A stretch of 64,000 nucleotides of DNA from Noviherbaspirillum aridicola (GTDB lineage Bacteria; Pseudomonadota; Gammaproteobacteria; Burkholderiales; Burkholderiaceae_D). Positions 1 to 9,078 of this stretch are shown one piece after another. Position 1 is the first letter of the stretch. Each line of letters starts with the position of its first letter. The position numbers and the translations under genes were made by a program. The stretch spans positions 1 through 64,000 of the forward strand of contig NZ_BPMK01000020.1 in assembly GCF_019656455.1 (NCBI RefSeq), in the 5' to 3' direction. The notes below the pieces were generated by a model. The model had not been told where the DNA came from and ran no database searches. It saw only the letters and a program-made list of their open reading frames with translations.

Positions 1-82
1 CGCCTTTTTCCACCTCGTCAACTACCGCCAACTTAAAAGCCAGCGTGTAGTCCCGCTGCGTACGCTTGATCCCTCTGTCCAT
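1..82 (-). CDS. IS3-family transposase OrfA, N-terminal fragment (cut by window edge)
   Basis: Only the first 27 codons are visible. The protein begins MDRGIKRTQRDYTLAFKLAV and continues VDEVEKG, the usual opening of the helix-turn-helix OrfA protein of one IS3 subgroup, which binds the element's ends and is joined to OrfB by programmed frameshifting. A good Shine-Dalgarno (GGAGG, complement of 89-93) precedes the ATG by six bases. The reading frame is open to the edge. Identification rests on recognising the N-terminus, so the subgroup is not certain. Confidence 0.7.
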   Translation of the reverse strand, partial: MDRGIKRTQRDYTLAFKLAVVDEVEKG

Positions 83-125
83 TTGACACCTCCAAAAAAG
101 TGTCAACGCATTTCAGGACGGGTCA
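1..125 (-). mobile_element. End of an IS3-family insertion sequence
   Basis: The left edge holds one end of an insertion sequence. Reading the minus strand from 125, the terminal sequence begins TGACCCGTCCTGAAATGCG, has the TG start usual for IS3-family inverted repeats, and leads after about 40 bases into a ribosome binding site and transposase orfA. The element continues beyond the window, so its other end, target duplication and intactness cannot be judged. It lies directly downstream of the terminator of tRNA-Ser. Confidence 0.7.
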
Positions 126-130
126 ACCAA

Positions 131-158
131 AACAAAAAGGCCTCCGGATGGAGGCCTT
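131..158 (-). terminator. Rho-independent terminator of tRNA-Ser
   Basis: On the minus strand a nine-base-pair stem (AAGGCCTCC / GGAGGCCTT, loop ATCC) is followed by TTT and a T-rich run. It lies about ten bases past the tRNA 3' end, and the IS end begins just beyond it. Confidence 0.85.
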
Positions 159-167
159 GCTTGTTCT

Positions 168-258
168 TGGCGGAGAGAGGGGGATTCGAACCCCCGATAG
201 GCTATTAACCTATACACGCTTTCCAGGCGTGCGACTTAAACCACTCATCCATCTCTCC
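168..258 (-). tRNA. tRNA-Ser (anticodon GGA)
   Basis: The minus strand folds as a class II tRNA. The acceptor arm is GGAGAGA/TCTCTCC with discriminator G and an encoded CCA (168-170). The anticodon stem CACGC/GCGTG encloses loop CTGGAAA, giving anticodon GGA. There is a long variable arm (TAGGTTAATAGCCTA) and a T arm GGGGG-TTCGAAT-CCCCC. It reads serine codons TCC and TCT. A promoter lies upstream and a terminator downstream, so it is probably a single-gene transcript. Confidence 0.97.
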
Positions 259-290
259 TGGATTCGTATCGCTGGTACGCGAAGCCGCAC

Positions 291-321
291 ATTATAGCAG
301 CAGTCGGCGGAATTTCAGCAA
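291..321 (-). promoter_or_regulatory. Sigma-70 promoter of tRNA-Ser
   Basis: On the minus strand a perfect TATAAT (complement of 291-296) lies about 33 bases before the tRNA 5' end. The best -35 is TTGCTG (complement of 316-321) at a long spacing of 19. The -10 is convincing and the -35 is weak. Confidence 0.6.
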
Positions 322-351
322 TATTTCGGGCTGGAAGGATGGATGGAATGG

Positions 352-382
352 AAAAAGGGCGCGGCTTTTGGCCGCGCCCTTT
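352..382 (-). terminator. Rho-independent terminator after acs
   Basis: A twelve-base-pair stem (354-365 with 371-382, GC-rich, five-base loop) is followed on the minus strand by a run of T. It sits about 30 bases past the acs stop codon. Confidence 0.85.
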
Positions 383-413
383 CCTTGTCTCCTCCTGTGT
401 CAGGCGCGCGTGC

Positions 414-2396
414 TTATTGCGCCTGCTTGAGTTGTTCCAGGATGGCCGGGTTCTCGAGTGTCGATACGTCTTGCGTGATCTGTTCGCCCTTGGCGAGCAC
501 GCGCAGCAGGCGGCGCATGATCTTGCCGGAGCGGGTCTTGGGCAGGTTGTCGCCGAAGCGGATTTCCTTGGGCTTGGCGATCGGGCCGATTTCCTTGGCG
601 ACCCAGTCGCGCAGTTCCTTGGCGATCTGCTTGGCTTCGTCGCCGTTCGGACGCGCGCGCTTGAGCACGACGAAGGCGCAGATGGCTTCGCCGGTGGTTT
701 CGTCCGGCTTGCCGACGACCGCCGCTTCGGCGACCAGCGGGTTGGCGACCAGCGCCGATTCGATCTCCATCGTGCCCATGCGGTGGCCGGAGACGTTGAG
801 CACGTCGTCGATGCGGCCGGTGATGGTGAAGTAGCCGGTCTGCTCGTTGCGCACCGCGCCGTCGCCCGCGAGGTACATCTTGCCGCCGAGCTCTTCGGGG
901 AAGTAGCTCTTCTTGAAGCGCTCCGGGTCGCCCCAGATGGTGCGGATCATTGACGGCCACGGACGCTTGACGACCAGGATGCCGCCCTGCCCGTTCGGCA
1001 GCTCGTTGCCGGTCTCGTCGACGACCGCGGCCTGGATGCCGGGCAGCGGCAGCGTGCAGGAGCCCGGGACCATCGGCGTGGCGCCCGGCAGCGGGGTGAT
1101 CATGTGGCCGCCGGTTTCGGTCTGCCAGAAGGTGTCGGCGATCGGGCATTTCTCGTTGCCGACGTTCCGGTAGTACCACATCCAGGCTTCCGGATTGATC
1201 GGCTCGCCGACGGAGCCGAGCAGGCGCAGGCTGGACAGGTCGAAGTTCTTCGGATGCACCTTGGCATCGGCTTCGGAAGCCTTGATCAGGGAGCGGATCG
1301 CGGTGGGCGCCGTGTAGAAGATGGTGGCCTTGTGGCGGGCGATCATGTCCCAGAAACGGCCGGCGTGCGGATAGGTGGGCACGCCCTCGAACACGATCTG
1401 GGTTGCGCCGACGGCCAGCGGACCGTAGGCGATGTAGGTGTGGCCGGTGACCCAGCCGATGTCGGCGGTGCACCAGAAGACATCGGTCGGCTTGATGTCG
1501 AAGGTCCACTTCATCGTCAGCGCCGCCCACAGCAGGTAGCCGCCGGAGGAATGCTGGACGCCCTTGGGCTTGCCGGTCGAACCGGAGGTATATAGGATGA
1601 ACAGCGGATGTTCCGCGTTGACCCATTCCGGCTCGCAGGTGGCGGCCTGGCCGGCGGTCACATCCTGCAGCCACAGGTCGCGTCCCTGCTGCATGTTGAT
1701 GTTGCCGCCGGTGCGGCGGTAGACGATGATGTTCCTGATCGAGTCGCAGCCGCCCATGGCAAGCGCCTCGTCGACGATGGCCTTGAGCGGCAGCTGCTTG
1801 CCGCCGCGGACCTGCTCGTCGGCGGTGATGACGGCGACCGCGCCGGCATCGATGATGCGCTCCTGCAGGGACTTGGCCGAGAAGCCGCCGAACACGACGG
1901 AATGGGTGGCGCCGATGCGCGCGCAGGCCTGCATGGCGGCGATGCCTTCCACCGACATCGGCATGTAGATGACGACGCGGTCGCCTTTCCTGATGCCGAG
2001 GGACTTCAGGCCATTCGCGACCTGGCAGACCTTGTCGTGCAGCTGCTGATAGCTGACGCGGGTGACCGTGCCGTCGTCGGCCTCGAAGATGATGGCGGTT
2101 TTTTCCGCGTTACCGTTCTGGAGGTTGCGCTCGAGGCAGTTGTAGGAGACGTTGAGCTGGCCGTCGTCGAACCACTTGTAGAACGGCGCCTGCGATTCGT
2201 CCAGCACCTTGGTGAAGGGCTTCTGCCAGCTGATGTTCTCGCGCGCCAGGTTGGCCCAGAAGCCCTCGTAGTCGCGCTCAGCGGCGGCGCACATCGCCTT
2301 GTAGTTGTCCATGCCCGAGATCGCCGCGTCGCGGACAAAATCGGCCGGGGGATTGAAGATGCGGTTTTCCTGCTTGAAGGTTTCGATGTCGGCCAT
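414..2396 (-). CDS. acs: Acetyl-CoA synthetase
   Basis: The 660-residue protein makes acetyl-CoA from acetate, CoA and ATP through an acetyl-AMP intermediate, in the cytoplasm. The length and the whole sequence match AMP-forming acetyl-CoA synthetases. The phosphate-binding loop [11 protein letters not shown] is at residues 269-279, and the C-terminal [11 protein letters not shown] motif carries the lysine that family members use in catalysis and that protein acetylation silences. The start has a GGAG site nine bases upstream. It is a single-gene unit with its own terminator and is divergent from the yqhA-like gene. Confidence 0.96.
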   Translation of the reverse strand: MADIETFKQENRIFNPPADFVRDAAISGMDNYKAMCAAAERDYEGFWANLARENISWQKPFTKVLDESQAPFYKWFDDGQLNVSYNCLERNLQNGNAEKTAIIFEADDGTVTRVSYQQLHDKVCQVANGLKSLGIRKGDRVVIYMPMSVEGIAAMQACARIGATHSVVFGGFSAKSLQERIIDAGAVAVITADEQVRGGKQLPLKAIVDEALAMGGCDSIRNIIVYRRTGGNINMQQGRDLWLQDVTAGQAATCEPEWVNAEHPLFILYTSGSTGKPKGVQHSSGGYLLWAALTMKWTFDIKPTDVFWCTADIGWVTGHTYIAYGPLAVGATQIVFEGVPTYPHAGRFWDMIARHKATIFYTAPTAIRSLIKASEADAKVHPKNFDLSSLRLLGSVGEPINPEAWMWYYRNVGNEKCPIADTFWQTETGGHMITPLPGATPMVPGSCTLPLPGIQAAVVDETGNELPNGQGGILVVKRPWPSMIRTIWGDPERFKKSYFPEELGGKMYLAGDGAVRNEQTGYFTITGRIDDVLNVSGHRMGTMEIESALVANPLVAEAAVVGKPDETTGEAICAFVVLKRARPNGDEAKQIAKELRDWVAKEIGPIAKPKEIRFGDNLPKTRSGKIMRRLLRVLAKGEQITQDVSTLENPAILEQLKQAQ

Positions 2397-2434
2397 GTGC
2401 GTCTCCAGATGTGTTGGTCTGTTTGGTGTGCGAC

Positions 2435-2460
2435 CTTAAGCCCCTACTCTTACTTAAGCC
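2435..2460. repeat. Direct repeat CTTAAGCC in the acs upstream region
   Basis: The octamer CTTAAGCC occurs at 2435-2442 and again at 2453-2460, 18 bases apart, in the 236-base gap between divergent acs and yqhA-like genes. CTTAAG is itself palindromic. It could be a pair of operator half-sites for acs, but no known regulator consensus was recognised. Confidence 0.3.
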
Positions 2461-2632
2461 TTACACATGCTTTTTATACAAGCGAAGGCACCGGGGCTAG
2501 GGTTATAGCCGATCTTGTCAAGTTGCCATTGATGCAGCTCACGGGTCGGCGCGCGAACGACGGCAGGGCCATGTGGAGCGGGGCGCCGGTGTAAAATGCG
2601 CGGGTTTTGTCCAAGCAGTATTGCCCCTCTTC

Positions 2633-3253
2633 ATGAAATCGACCGACACCGAAACGCACAAGGCCGCACGGCCCATCCGCCCCCTGCCCAACCTGATTTT
2701 CATGAGCCGCTGGCTGCAGCTGCCGCTGTACATCGGCCTGATTCTCGCGCAGGGCGTCTACGTCTATCATTTCTGGATCGAGCTGGTCGACCTGATCGGC
2801 GCGGCGATGGGCAATCCGGCATCGCTCGAGCACATCATCAGCGCGGTAGCGATCGACGGCGCGCCGCGGCCGACCAAGCTCACCGAAAGCATCATCATGC
2901 TGGTGGTGCTCGGCCTGATCGACGTGGTGATGATCTCCAACCTGCTGATCATGGTCATCGTCGGCGGCTATGAAACCTTCGTCTCGCGCATGAACCTGGA
3001 AAGCCACCCCGACCAGCCCGAGTGGCTGTCGCACGTGAACGCCTCGGTGCTGAAGGTGAAGCTGGCGACCGCGATCATCGGCATCTCCTCGATCCATCTG
3101 CTCAAGACGTTCATCAACGCCAACGCCTACGACGCCAAGACCCTGCTCGCCCAGACCGGCATCCACCTCGCCTTCCTGCTGTCGGCGATGGCGATCGCCG
3201 CCTGCGACCGCATCATGGCGCCGGCCATTGCGCATGACAAGGAATCCCACTGA
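2633..3253 (+). CDS. YqhA-like inner-membrane protein (UPF0114)
   Basis: This 206-residue protein has three to four hydrophobic segments and resembles the UPF0114/YqhA family of unknown function. Features are the SRWLQLPLYIGL opening of the first membrane segment, a loop with the charged PRPTKLTESI sequence, and IDVVMISNLLIMVIVGGYE in the next segment. The ATG at 2633 was chosen over an upstream in-frame start because the protein then begins just before the conserved region; no strong Shine-Dalgarno is visible. It ends 25 bases before fumA on the same strand and is probably co-transcribed with it, a linkage also familiar in related bacteria. Confidence 0.8.
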   Translation: MKSTDTETHKAARPIRPLPNLIFMSRWLQLPLYIGLILAQGVYVYHFWIELVDLIGAAMGNPASLEHIISAVAIDGAPRPTKLTESIIMLVVLGLIDVVMISNLLIMVIVGGYETFVSRMNLESHPDQPEWLSHVNASVLKVKLATAIIGISSIHLLKTFINANAYDAKTLLAQTGIHLAFLLSAMAIAACDRIMAPAIAHDKESH

Positions 3254-3278
3254 ACCCCCACCTGACAGGCAGGACATC

Positions 3279-4817
3279 ATGACCATCATCAAGCAAGAAG
3301 ACCTGATCGAATCGGTAGCCGCCGCACTGCAGTACATCAGCTACTACCATCCGGTCGATTACATCCAGCACCTGGCGCGCGCCTACCAGACCGAGCAGAG
3401 CCCGGCGGCCAAGGATGCGATCGCCCAGATCCTGACCAACTCCAAGATGTGCGCCGAAGGCAAGCGCCCGATCTGCCAGGATACCGGCATCGTCAACGTC
3501 TTCCTGAAGATCGGCATGGATGTGCGCTTCGAGGGCTTCTCCGGCTCCATCGTCGACGCCGTCAACGAGGGCGTGCGCCGCGGCTACAACAATCCGGAAA
3601 ACATGCTGCGCGCATCGGTCGTCGCCGATCCGCAGTTCGAGCGCAAGAACACCAAGGACAACACGCCGGCGGTGGTGCACATGGAACTCGTGCCCGGCAA
3701 TACCGTGGATGTGCAGGTCGCGGCCAAGGGCGGCGGCTCGGAGAACAAGTCGAAGTTCGTCATGCTCAACCCCTCCGACTCCATCGTCGACTGGGTGCTC
3801 AAGACGGTGCCGACCATGGGCGCCGGCTGGTGCCCGCCCGGCATGCTCGGCATCGGCATCGGCGGCACCGCCGAGAAGGCGATGCTGATGGCCAAGGAGT
3901 CGCTGATGGAAGACATCGACATGTACGAGCTCAAGCTGCGCGGCCCGCGCAACAAGACCGAAGAACTGCGTCTCGAGCTGTACGAGAAGGTCAACGCGCT
4001 CGGCATCGGCGCCCAGGGCCTCGGCGGCCTGACCACGGTGCTCGACATCAAGATCAAGATGTACCCGACCCACGCCGCATCCAAGCCGGTCGCGATGATC
4101 CCGAACTGCGCGGCCACCCGCCATGCGCATTTCGTGCTCGACGGTTCCGGCCCGGCATATATCGAGCCGCCGTCGCTGTCGGAGTGGCCGGACGTGCAGT
4201 GGGTGCCGGACACCCAGAAATCCAGGCGCGTCGACCTCGACAAGCTGACCAAGGAAGAAGTCGCTTCGTGGAAGCCGGGCCAGACCCTGCTCCTGAACGG
4301 CAAGATGCTGACCGGCCGCGATGCCGCGCACAAGCGCATCCAGGACATGCTGGCCAAGGGCGAGCCGCTGCCGGTGGACTTCACCAACCGCGTCATCTAC
4401 TACGTCGGCCCGGTCGACCCGGTGCGCGACGAAGTGGTCGGCCCGGCAGGCCCGACGACCGCCACCCGCATGGACAAGTTCACCGACATGATGCTGGAGC
4501 AGACCGGCCTGATCGCGATGATCGGCAAGGCCGAGCGCGGCCCGGTCGCGATCGAGTCGATCAAGAACCACAAGTCGGCCTACCTGATGGCCGTCGGCGG
4601 TTCCGCCTACCTGGTGTCGAAGGCGATCAAGGGTGCGAAGGTGGTCGGTTTCGCCGACCTCGGCATGGAAGCGATCTACGAGTTCGAGGTCAAGGACATG
4701 CCGGTCACGGTCGCGGTGGACTCCAACGGCATCTCGGTGCACAACACCGGCCCGAAGGAATGGGCCGAACGCATCGCCAGCGGCAGCCTCGGCAACATCC
4801 CGGTGACCGTCGCCTGA
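3279..4817 (+). CDS. fumA: Fumarate hydratase, class I (iron-sulfur)
   Basis: The 512-residue enzyme interconverts fumarate and malate in the citric acid cycle using an oxygen-sensitive [4Fe-4S] cluster. Both halves of the fused class I enzyme are present: the alpha domain (about 1-280, with CQDTG and the GGTAEKA stretch) and the beta domain (about 330-505, with GRDAAHKR and the VGPAGPTTATRMD signature). The ATG at 3279 follows an AGG-rich site and fits the family N-terminus MTIIKQEDLI. An in-frame upstream start would add 17 unrelated residues. It is followed by murI after seven bases. Confidence 0.95.
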   Translation: MTIIKQEDLIESVAAALQYISYYHPVDYIQHLARAYQTEQSPAAKDAIAQILTNSKMCAEGKRPICQDTGIVNVFLKIGMDVRFEGFSGSIVDAVNEGVRRGYNNPENMLRASVVADPQFERKNTKDNTPAVVHMELVPGNTVDVQVAAKGGGSENKSKFVMLNPSDSIVDWVLKTVPTMGAGWCPPGMLGIGIGGTAEKAMLMAKESLMEDIDMYELKLRGPRNKTEELRLELYEKVNALGIGAQGLGGLTTVLDIKIKMYPTHAASKPVAMIPNCAATRHAHFVLDGSGPAYIEPPSLSEWPDVQWVPDTQKSRRVDLDKLTKEEVASWKPGQTLLLNGKMLTGRDAAHKRIQDMLAKGEPLPVDFTNRVIYYVGPVDPVRDEVVGPAGPTTATRMDKFTDMMLEQTGLIAMIGKAERGPVAIESIKNHKSAYLMAVGGSAYLVSKAIKGAKVVGFADLGMEAIYEFEVKDMPVTVAVDSNGISVHNTGPKEWAERIASGSLGNIPVTVA

Positions 4818-4824
4818 CCGTCAC

Positions 4825-5679
4825 GTGAATCAAGGCTTGCAGCCCGCAACCCCGGTGGCCGTGCGCGACGCACCCATCGGGGTTTTTGATTCCGGCATCG
4901 GCGGCCTGTCGGTGCTGAAGTACATCCGCAGCCTGCTGCCGCACGAAGACCTGCTCTACTTCGCCGATTCCGGCCATGCGCCCTATGGCGGGCGCAGCGA
5001 GGAAGAGATCGTCGCGCGCTCTCTCGGCATCGCCGAATTCCTGCTGCAACAGGGAGCGAAGGCGCTGGTGGTGGCCTGCAATACCGCCACCGCCGCCGCC
5101 ATCCGCGCGCTGCGCGAACGCTGGCCGGCGCTGATCATCGTCGGCGTCGAGCCCGGCCTCAAGCCGGCGGCGGCGAAGTCCAGGAACGGCGTGGTCGGCG
5201 TCATGGCCACGCGCGGCACGCTGGCCAGCGCCAGGTTCGCCGCGCTGCGCGAGCAGCTCGAGCGCAGCACCGGCGTGCGCTATCTGCCGCAGCCCTGCGT
5301 CGGCCTCGCCGACCAGGTCGAAAAAGGCGAGCTGCATTCGGCGGAAACAGCCATACTGCTCAGGCGCTACCTGGTGCCGCTGGTCGAACAGGGCGCCGAC
5401 ACGCTGGTGCTCGGCTGCACCCACTACCCTTTCCTGCTGCCCCTGATCGAAGAGATCCTGGCGCGCCTGACCCCGCGCGGCATGAGCATCGTGGACACCG
5501 GCGAGCCGGTTGCGCGACAGCTCGCGCGGCTGCTGGAGGAGCGCGGGTTGCTGCGGCAGGCGGCCGGGACGGGCGGCGAGGTGCGGGCTTTCACGACGGG
5601 CAGCGGCAGTTCGCTGGCGACGGCGTTTTCCCGGCTGCTCGGCATGGAGCCGCCGGTCACGGCGATCTCCACGCAGTGA
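4825..5679 (+). CDS. murI: Glutamate racemase
   Basis: The 284-residue enzyme makes D-glutamate for peptidoglycan precursors in the cytoplasm. It has the N-terminal IGVFDSGIGGLSVL motif and the two catalytic cysteines of the family: Cys85 in VACNTATA and Cys198 in LGCTHYPF. The start is GTG at 4825, seven bases after fumA, with no good Shine-Dalgarno of its own, so translation may depend on coupling. The C-terminal 30 residues are low-complexity and less typical. Confidence 0.94.
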   Translation: MNQGLQPATPVAVRDAPIGVFDSGIGGLSVLKYIRSLLPHEDLLYFADSGHAPYGGRSEEEIVARSLGIAEFLLQQGAKALVVACNTATAAAIRALRERWPALIIVGVEPGLKPAAAKSRNGVVGVMATRGTLASARFAALREQLERSTGVRYLPQPCVGLADQVEKGELHSAETAILLRRYLVPLVEQGADTLVLGCTHYPFLLPLIEEILARLTPRGMSIVDTGEPVARQLARLLEERGLLRQAAGTGGEVRAFTTGSGSSLATAFSRLLGMEPPVTAISTQ

Positions 5680-5704
5680 AGATCGGCATCGCGCAGGAAT
5701 TGAT

Positions 5705-5733
5705 TTGCCAAGCGCGAATTCGGTTTGTATAAT
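5705..5733 (+). promoter_or_regulatory. Sigma-70 promoter of tRNA-His
   Basis: TTGCCA at 5705-5710 and a perfect TATAAT at 5728-5733 are separated by 17 bases. It lies about 38 bases before the tRNA 5' end, so tRNA-His has its own promoter behind murI. Confidence 0.85.
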
Positions 5734-5771
5734 GCTTGGCTTTCCCGGGGTTAAACCGGGTAAAGATCAAC

Positions 5772-5848
5772 GGTGGCCGTAGCTCAGTTGGTAGAGTCCA
5801 GGATTGTGATTCCTGTCGTCGTGGGTTCGAGTCCCATCGGCCACCCCA
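5772..5848 (+). tRNA. tRNA-His (anticodon GTG)
   Basis: A cloverleaf with acceptor GTGGCCG/CGGCCAC is followed by C73 and an encoded CCA. The anticodon loop reads ATTGTGATT, giving anticodon GTG, and the T arm is GTGGG-TTCGAGT-CCCAT. G at 5772 can pair with C73, the extra base pair diagnostic of histidine tRNA. Confidence 0.97.
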
Positions 5849-5863
5849 GAGATTCAAGCATCC

Positions 5864-5892
5864 AGCCCAGTCCGAAAGACTGGGCTTTTTGC
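5864..5892 (+). terminator. Rho-independent terminator of tRNA-His
   Basis: Stem AGCCCAGTC / GACTGGGCT with loop CGAAA, followed by TTTTTGCTTTT, lies 16 bases past the tRNA. Confidence 0.9.
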
Positions 5893-6118
5893 TTTTCCGC
5901 GCCTTGCGTGCTCATGCGGGACCACGTCTACCCGCCTCTCCGCATTCTTCCGTTTCCATGCAGTCCCCTCGGCCGAACGGCTGAACGCAGGCCGAGTTCC
6001 GCGCACGATATGCCGAAGGCGCGGTGAAAAGCTTGACCAAAATACGCATGCCTGAACCGACGAAAGGTGATCGCTGTCGGAATTGCACGTTTCGCAACCC
6101 GGCTTCGGAGGACTCAGG

Positions 6119-7525
6119 ATGGACGCCATCATCGACTTCATCAACGACATCTTCTGGAGCTACATCCTCATCTACGGACTGCTTGCGATCGGCCTGTTCT
6201 TCACGGTGCGGCTCGGCTTCGTCCAGTTCCGCATGTTTCCGGAGATGTTCCGCAGCGTGCTCGGCGGCGGCGAAAAGGACCGGGCGGGCATTACGCCTTT
6301 CCAGGCTCTCTGCACCAGCCTCGCGTCACGGGTGGGGACCGGCAACATTGCAGGGGTGGCGGTGGCGATTCACCTGGGCGGACCGGGTGCGGTCTTCTGG
6401 ATGTGGATGGTGGCGCTGCTGGGCATGGCGACCGCTTATGCGGAATCGACGCTGGCGCAGCTCTACAAGACGCGCAACGAGCAAGGCGAGTACCGCGGGG
6501 GCCCGGCCTTTTACATGGCGCGGGGTCTGAAAGCGCCGTGGGCAGGGGCGGTATTCTCGGTGTGCCTGATTCTCACTTTCGGCCTGGTGTTCAATGCGGT
6601 ACAGGCAAACTCGATCGCGGAGGCGATGGAGGGCGCATTCGGTGTGCCCAAGCTGGGGGTAGGCATTGCGCTCGCCGTCGTGGCCGGGATCGTCATCCTC
6701 GGCGGCATCAGGCAGGTTGCGCGGGTCGCGCAGGTGGTGGTGCCGTTCATGGCGCTGGCCTATCTGCTGGTGGCCCTTTACGTGGTTGCGGTCAATATTT
6801 CGGAAGTACCGGCCACGCTCATGCATATCGTGGCCAGTGCCTTCGGGCTGGAAGCAGCGGCGGGCGGCGTCGCGGGCGCCTTGCTCAACGGCGTCAAGCG
6901 CGGCCTGTTCTCGAACGAGGCGGGCATGGGGTCGGCGCCCAATATCGCCGCGGTGGCGACGCCCGATCCCCACCATCCGTCGGCGCAGGGCCTCGTTCAG
7001 GCGCTGGGGGTATTCATCGACACGTTGCTGGTCTGCACCGCCACCGCATTGATGATCCTCCTTTCCGGCGCAATCACGCCCGGCTCGGATCTCACCGGCA
7101 CGCCATTGACACAGGCGGCGATGCGCGAGCACATCGGCCCCGCCGGGGACTGGTTCGTGGCGGTGGCCATCCTGTTCTTCGCCTTCACATCGATCATCGG
7201 CAATTATTCCTATGCCGAAAACGCGATGGTGTTCCTGAAACTTGGCGGACCGGTCGGAATCACGCTGCTGCGCATCGGCGCACTGGTGATGGTGATCTGG
7301 GGCGCCTACGAAAGCGTGAGCACGGTATTCAATGCGGCCGACGCGTCGATGGGACTGATGGCGACCGTCAACATCGTGGCCATTGCCCTGCTTTCCGGCA
7401 CCGTCGTCAAGCTGACGCGCGACTATACCGCTCAGCGGCGCGCGGGCAAGCGACCCGAATTCCATCTCGGCGACTACCCGGAACTGAGAGACGGGGTCGA
7501 TACCGGGATATGGTCGAGGCGCTGA
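6119..7525 (+). CDS. Sodium:alanine symporter family protein (AGCS)
   Basis: This 468-residue multi-span inner-membrane protein resembles the AGCS family (AlsT/DagA), which takes up alanine or glycine with sodium. Family signatures are GNIAGVAVAIHLGGPGAVFW near residue 75, the following YAESTLAQ stretch, and NEAGMGSAPNIAA near 270. About ten hydrophobic segments are visible. The ATG at 6119 has GGAGG eight bases upstream; an upstream in-frame GTG lacks a site. It stands alone, with a 220-base leader after the tRNA-His terminator that shows no clear promoter. The substrate (alanine, glycine or D-amino acid) cannot be told from sequence. Confidence 0.9.
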   Translation: MDAIIDFINDIFWSYILIYGLLAIGLFFTVRLGFVQFRMFPEMFRSVLGGGEKDRAGITPFQALCTSLASRVGTGNIAGVAVAIHLGGPGAVFWMWMVALLGMATAYAESTLAQLYKTRNEQGEYRGGPAFYMARGLKAPWAGAVFSVCLILTFGLVFNAVQANSIAEAMEGAFGVPKLGVGIALAVVAGIVILGGIRQVARVAQVVVPFMALAYLLVALYVVAVNISEVPATLMHIVASAFGLEAAAGGVAGALLNGVKRGLFSNEAGMGSAPNIAAVATPDPHHPSAQGLVQALGVFIDTLLVCTATALMILLSGAITPGSDLTGTPLTQAAMREHIGPAGDWFVAVAILFFAFTSIIGNYSYAENAMVFLKLGGPVGITLLRIGALVMVIWGAYESVSTVFNAADASMGLMATVNIVAIALLSGTVVKLTRDYTAQRRAGKRPEFHLGDYPELRDGVDTGIWSRR

Positions 7526-7591
7526 CATGCGCAGCGCATGCGAACGGGCAAACGCAGTATCATGTGCCGGAGTCCGATTGGGAGGCGCTTC

Positions 7592-8116
7592 ATGTTCAAG
7601 AAATACCTGCCCTCTGCCGATACCCTGCGCAGAAACCGCCTGCTCAGGCCGCTGGCGCGCCATCTCGACCAGCGCGCGCTGTGGCGTATCAGCCGGCGTG
7701 GCGTCGCGGGCGGTGTCGCGGTCGGCTTGTTTTTCGGCATCCTGGTGCCGTTCATGCAGATATTCCTGGCGGCCGCGGCGGCGATCGCGCTGCGGGTGAA
7801 CCTGCCGGTCGCGGCGTTGTGCACGCTGGTGACCAATCCGCTCACCTTCCCGCCCATCTACTACCTCGCCTACCGCATCGGCGACGCGGTGACCGGCAGC
7901 CTGACGGCCTTGCCGGAGGTCGCGGCCAGCCTGCCCGAGGCCGGGCTCGACGGCTGGCTGTCCCAGGCCCTGGCCTGGGTTCAGTCGTTCGGATTGCCGC
8001 TGGCCGCGGGCCTGGCCATCCTCGCCTGCGGCAGCGCGGCGATCGGCTATGGGCTGGTGCAGCTCGCCTGGCGCCTGCGGCGCTGGCGCCGGCCCCGCCG
8101 CGCCACCTCCGCCTAG
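7592..8116 (+). CDS. DUF2062 membrane protein
   Basis: This 174-residue protein has the DUF2062 pattern: a basic N-terminus, then SRRGVAGGVAVGLFFGILVP and the TNPLTFPPIYYLAYRIG motif in two hydrophobic segments, with a further membrane helix near residue 145 and a basic tail. Its function is unknown. The ATG at 7592 has GGGAGG about six bases upstream. Its stop codon overlaps by four bases (CTAG) with the stop of the convergent PRC-barrel gene, leaving no room for a terminator between them. Confidence 0.85.
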   Translation: MFKKYLPSADTLRRNRLLRPLARHLDQRALWRISRRGVAGGVAVGLFFGILVPFMQIFLAAAAAIALRVNLPVAALCTLVTNPLTFPPIYYLAYRIGDAVTGSLTALPEVAASLPEAGLDGWLSQALAWVQSFGLPLAAGLAILACGSAAIGYGLVQLAWRLRRWRRPRRATSA

Positions 8117-8907
8117 CCCGGGCGCGTCATGTCGGCGCCGCCCCTGGCGGCTGCGGCAAGCCGGGCGCCGTCGCCGCGGTACAGGTCCTGGAATGCCTCT
8201 TCCGACGGCGGATGCCTGCGATCGTACAGCGGGCATTTCTCGATATCGGTGCGCGTCACGTCCAGCACCAGGCTCTTTTCTTCCCAGCTCACCTGCTGCA
8301 CGCGCGACGGCGACACCAGAACCTCGCCGCCGGGCAGCCAGCTGCGCGTGTCGACGACGATCAGGCGTATGGTCCAGCTGCTCTCGTCGATCAGGAGGTC
8401 ATCCACGCTGCCGAAGCTGTCGTCCGCGGCCTGGATCGCGTAACCGATGACTTCATCCTTGCTGCGCAGGTGCGGATCGCCCGCGGGCTGATCGTCCTGC
8501 GTGTCGTCCTGCAGCTGCACCGGCGGCCGGGCGGCCTGCATGTCCAGCGTCGGCAGCGCGGTATAGCCCCAGATGAAGGGGCCGGTCCAGTAGTAGGGAT
8601 AGCCATAGTAGTTGAACAGCGCGGCTTCATGCTGGCGGGCGACGGGAACCGCCGTGTCGATGCCGGGACTGTCCTCGACCTGCTGGCGGGTGAGCCGCAC
8701 GCTCACTTCGCGGTTGTCCCAGTCGACCGCGATCACGGCGGGCGGCGGGATCAGGACGCGGCGGCCGCCGATCCAGCCGCCGGTGTCGACTTCCAGGTAG
8801 CGGACGGTCCAGTGGAGATCGTCGAAATAGATGTCCTGGACTCTTCCCAGCGTGCCGTCCTGCGCGGCAATCACGAAACCATCGAGCGACTTCAGGCTGT
8901 GCAGCAT
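8113..8907 (-). CDS. PRC-barrel domain protein (two domains)
   Basis: This 264-residue soluble protein has two PRC-barrel-like domains. The first (about 3-80) has the features GFVIAAQDGTLGRVQDIYFD and a GGWIGGRRVLIPP stretch. The second (about 150-235) repeats the pattern with IGYAIQAADDSFGSVDDLLI and SWLPGGEVLVSP. A Tyr/Trp-rich linker lies between them. Members bind RNA or proteins or are stress-related; the role here is unknown. Start ATG has AAGGAG upstream. Two shorter PRC-barrel proteins are encoded at 49515-49811 and 60971-61516. Confidence 0.85.
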   Translation of the reverse strand: MLHSLKSLDGFVIAAQDGTLGRVQDIYFDDLHWTVRYLEVDTGGWIGGRRVLIPPPAVIAVDWDNREVSVRLTRQQVEDSPGIDTAVPVARQHEAALFNYYGYPYYWTGPFIWGYTALPTLDMQAARPPVQLQDDTQDDQPAGDPHLRSKDEVIGYAIQAADDSFGSVDDLLIDESSWTIRLIVVDTRSWLPGGEVLVSPSRVQQVSWEEKSLVLDVTRTDIEKCPLYDRRHPPSEEAFQDLYRGDGARLAAAARGGADMTRPG

Positions 8908-9078
8908 GATGTTCTCCTTGAAAAGCGTCGGCGCCGAGTCTGACCTCAATGGCTCGCGCCAATTCCGGAAAACGCCCTGCGCCACGGCCGGTTCTGACAT
9001 GTCGCAAGGCCGCGGCCGGCCCCTGCCCGAGAATGGACGGCAATCGCGTCTTGCGAATCCGCCACCCTGGAGCCCAGC

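Noticed and set aside
6067-8943. Open frame of 958 codons spanning three genes
   Set aside because: It is a GC-rich shadow: low-complexity Arg/Ala/Gly protein, no ribosome binding site, and the real genes (symporter, DUF2062, PRC-barrel) lie in other frames with good motifs.
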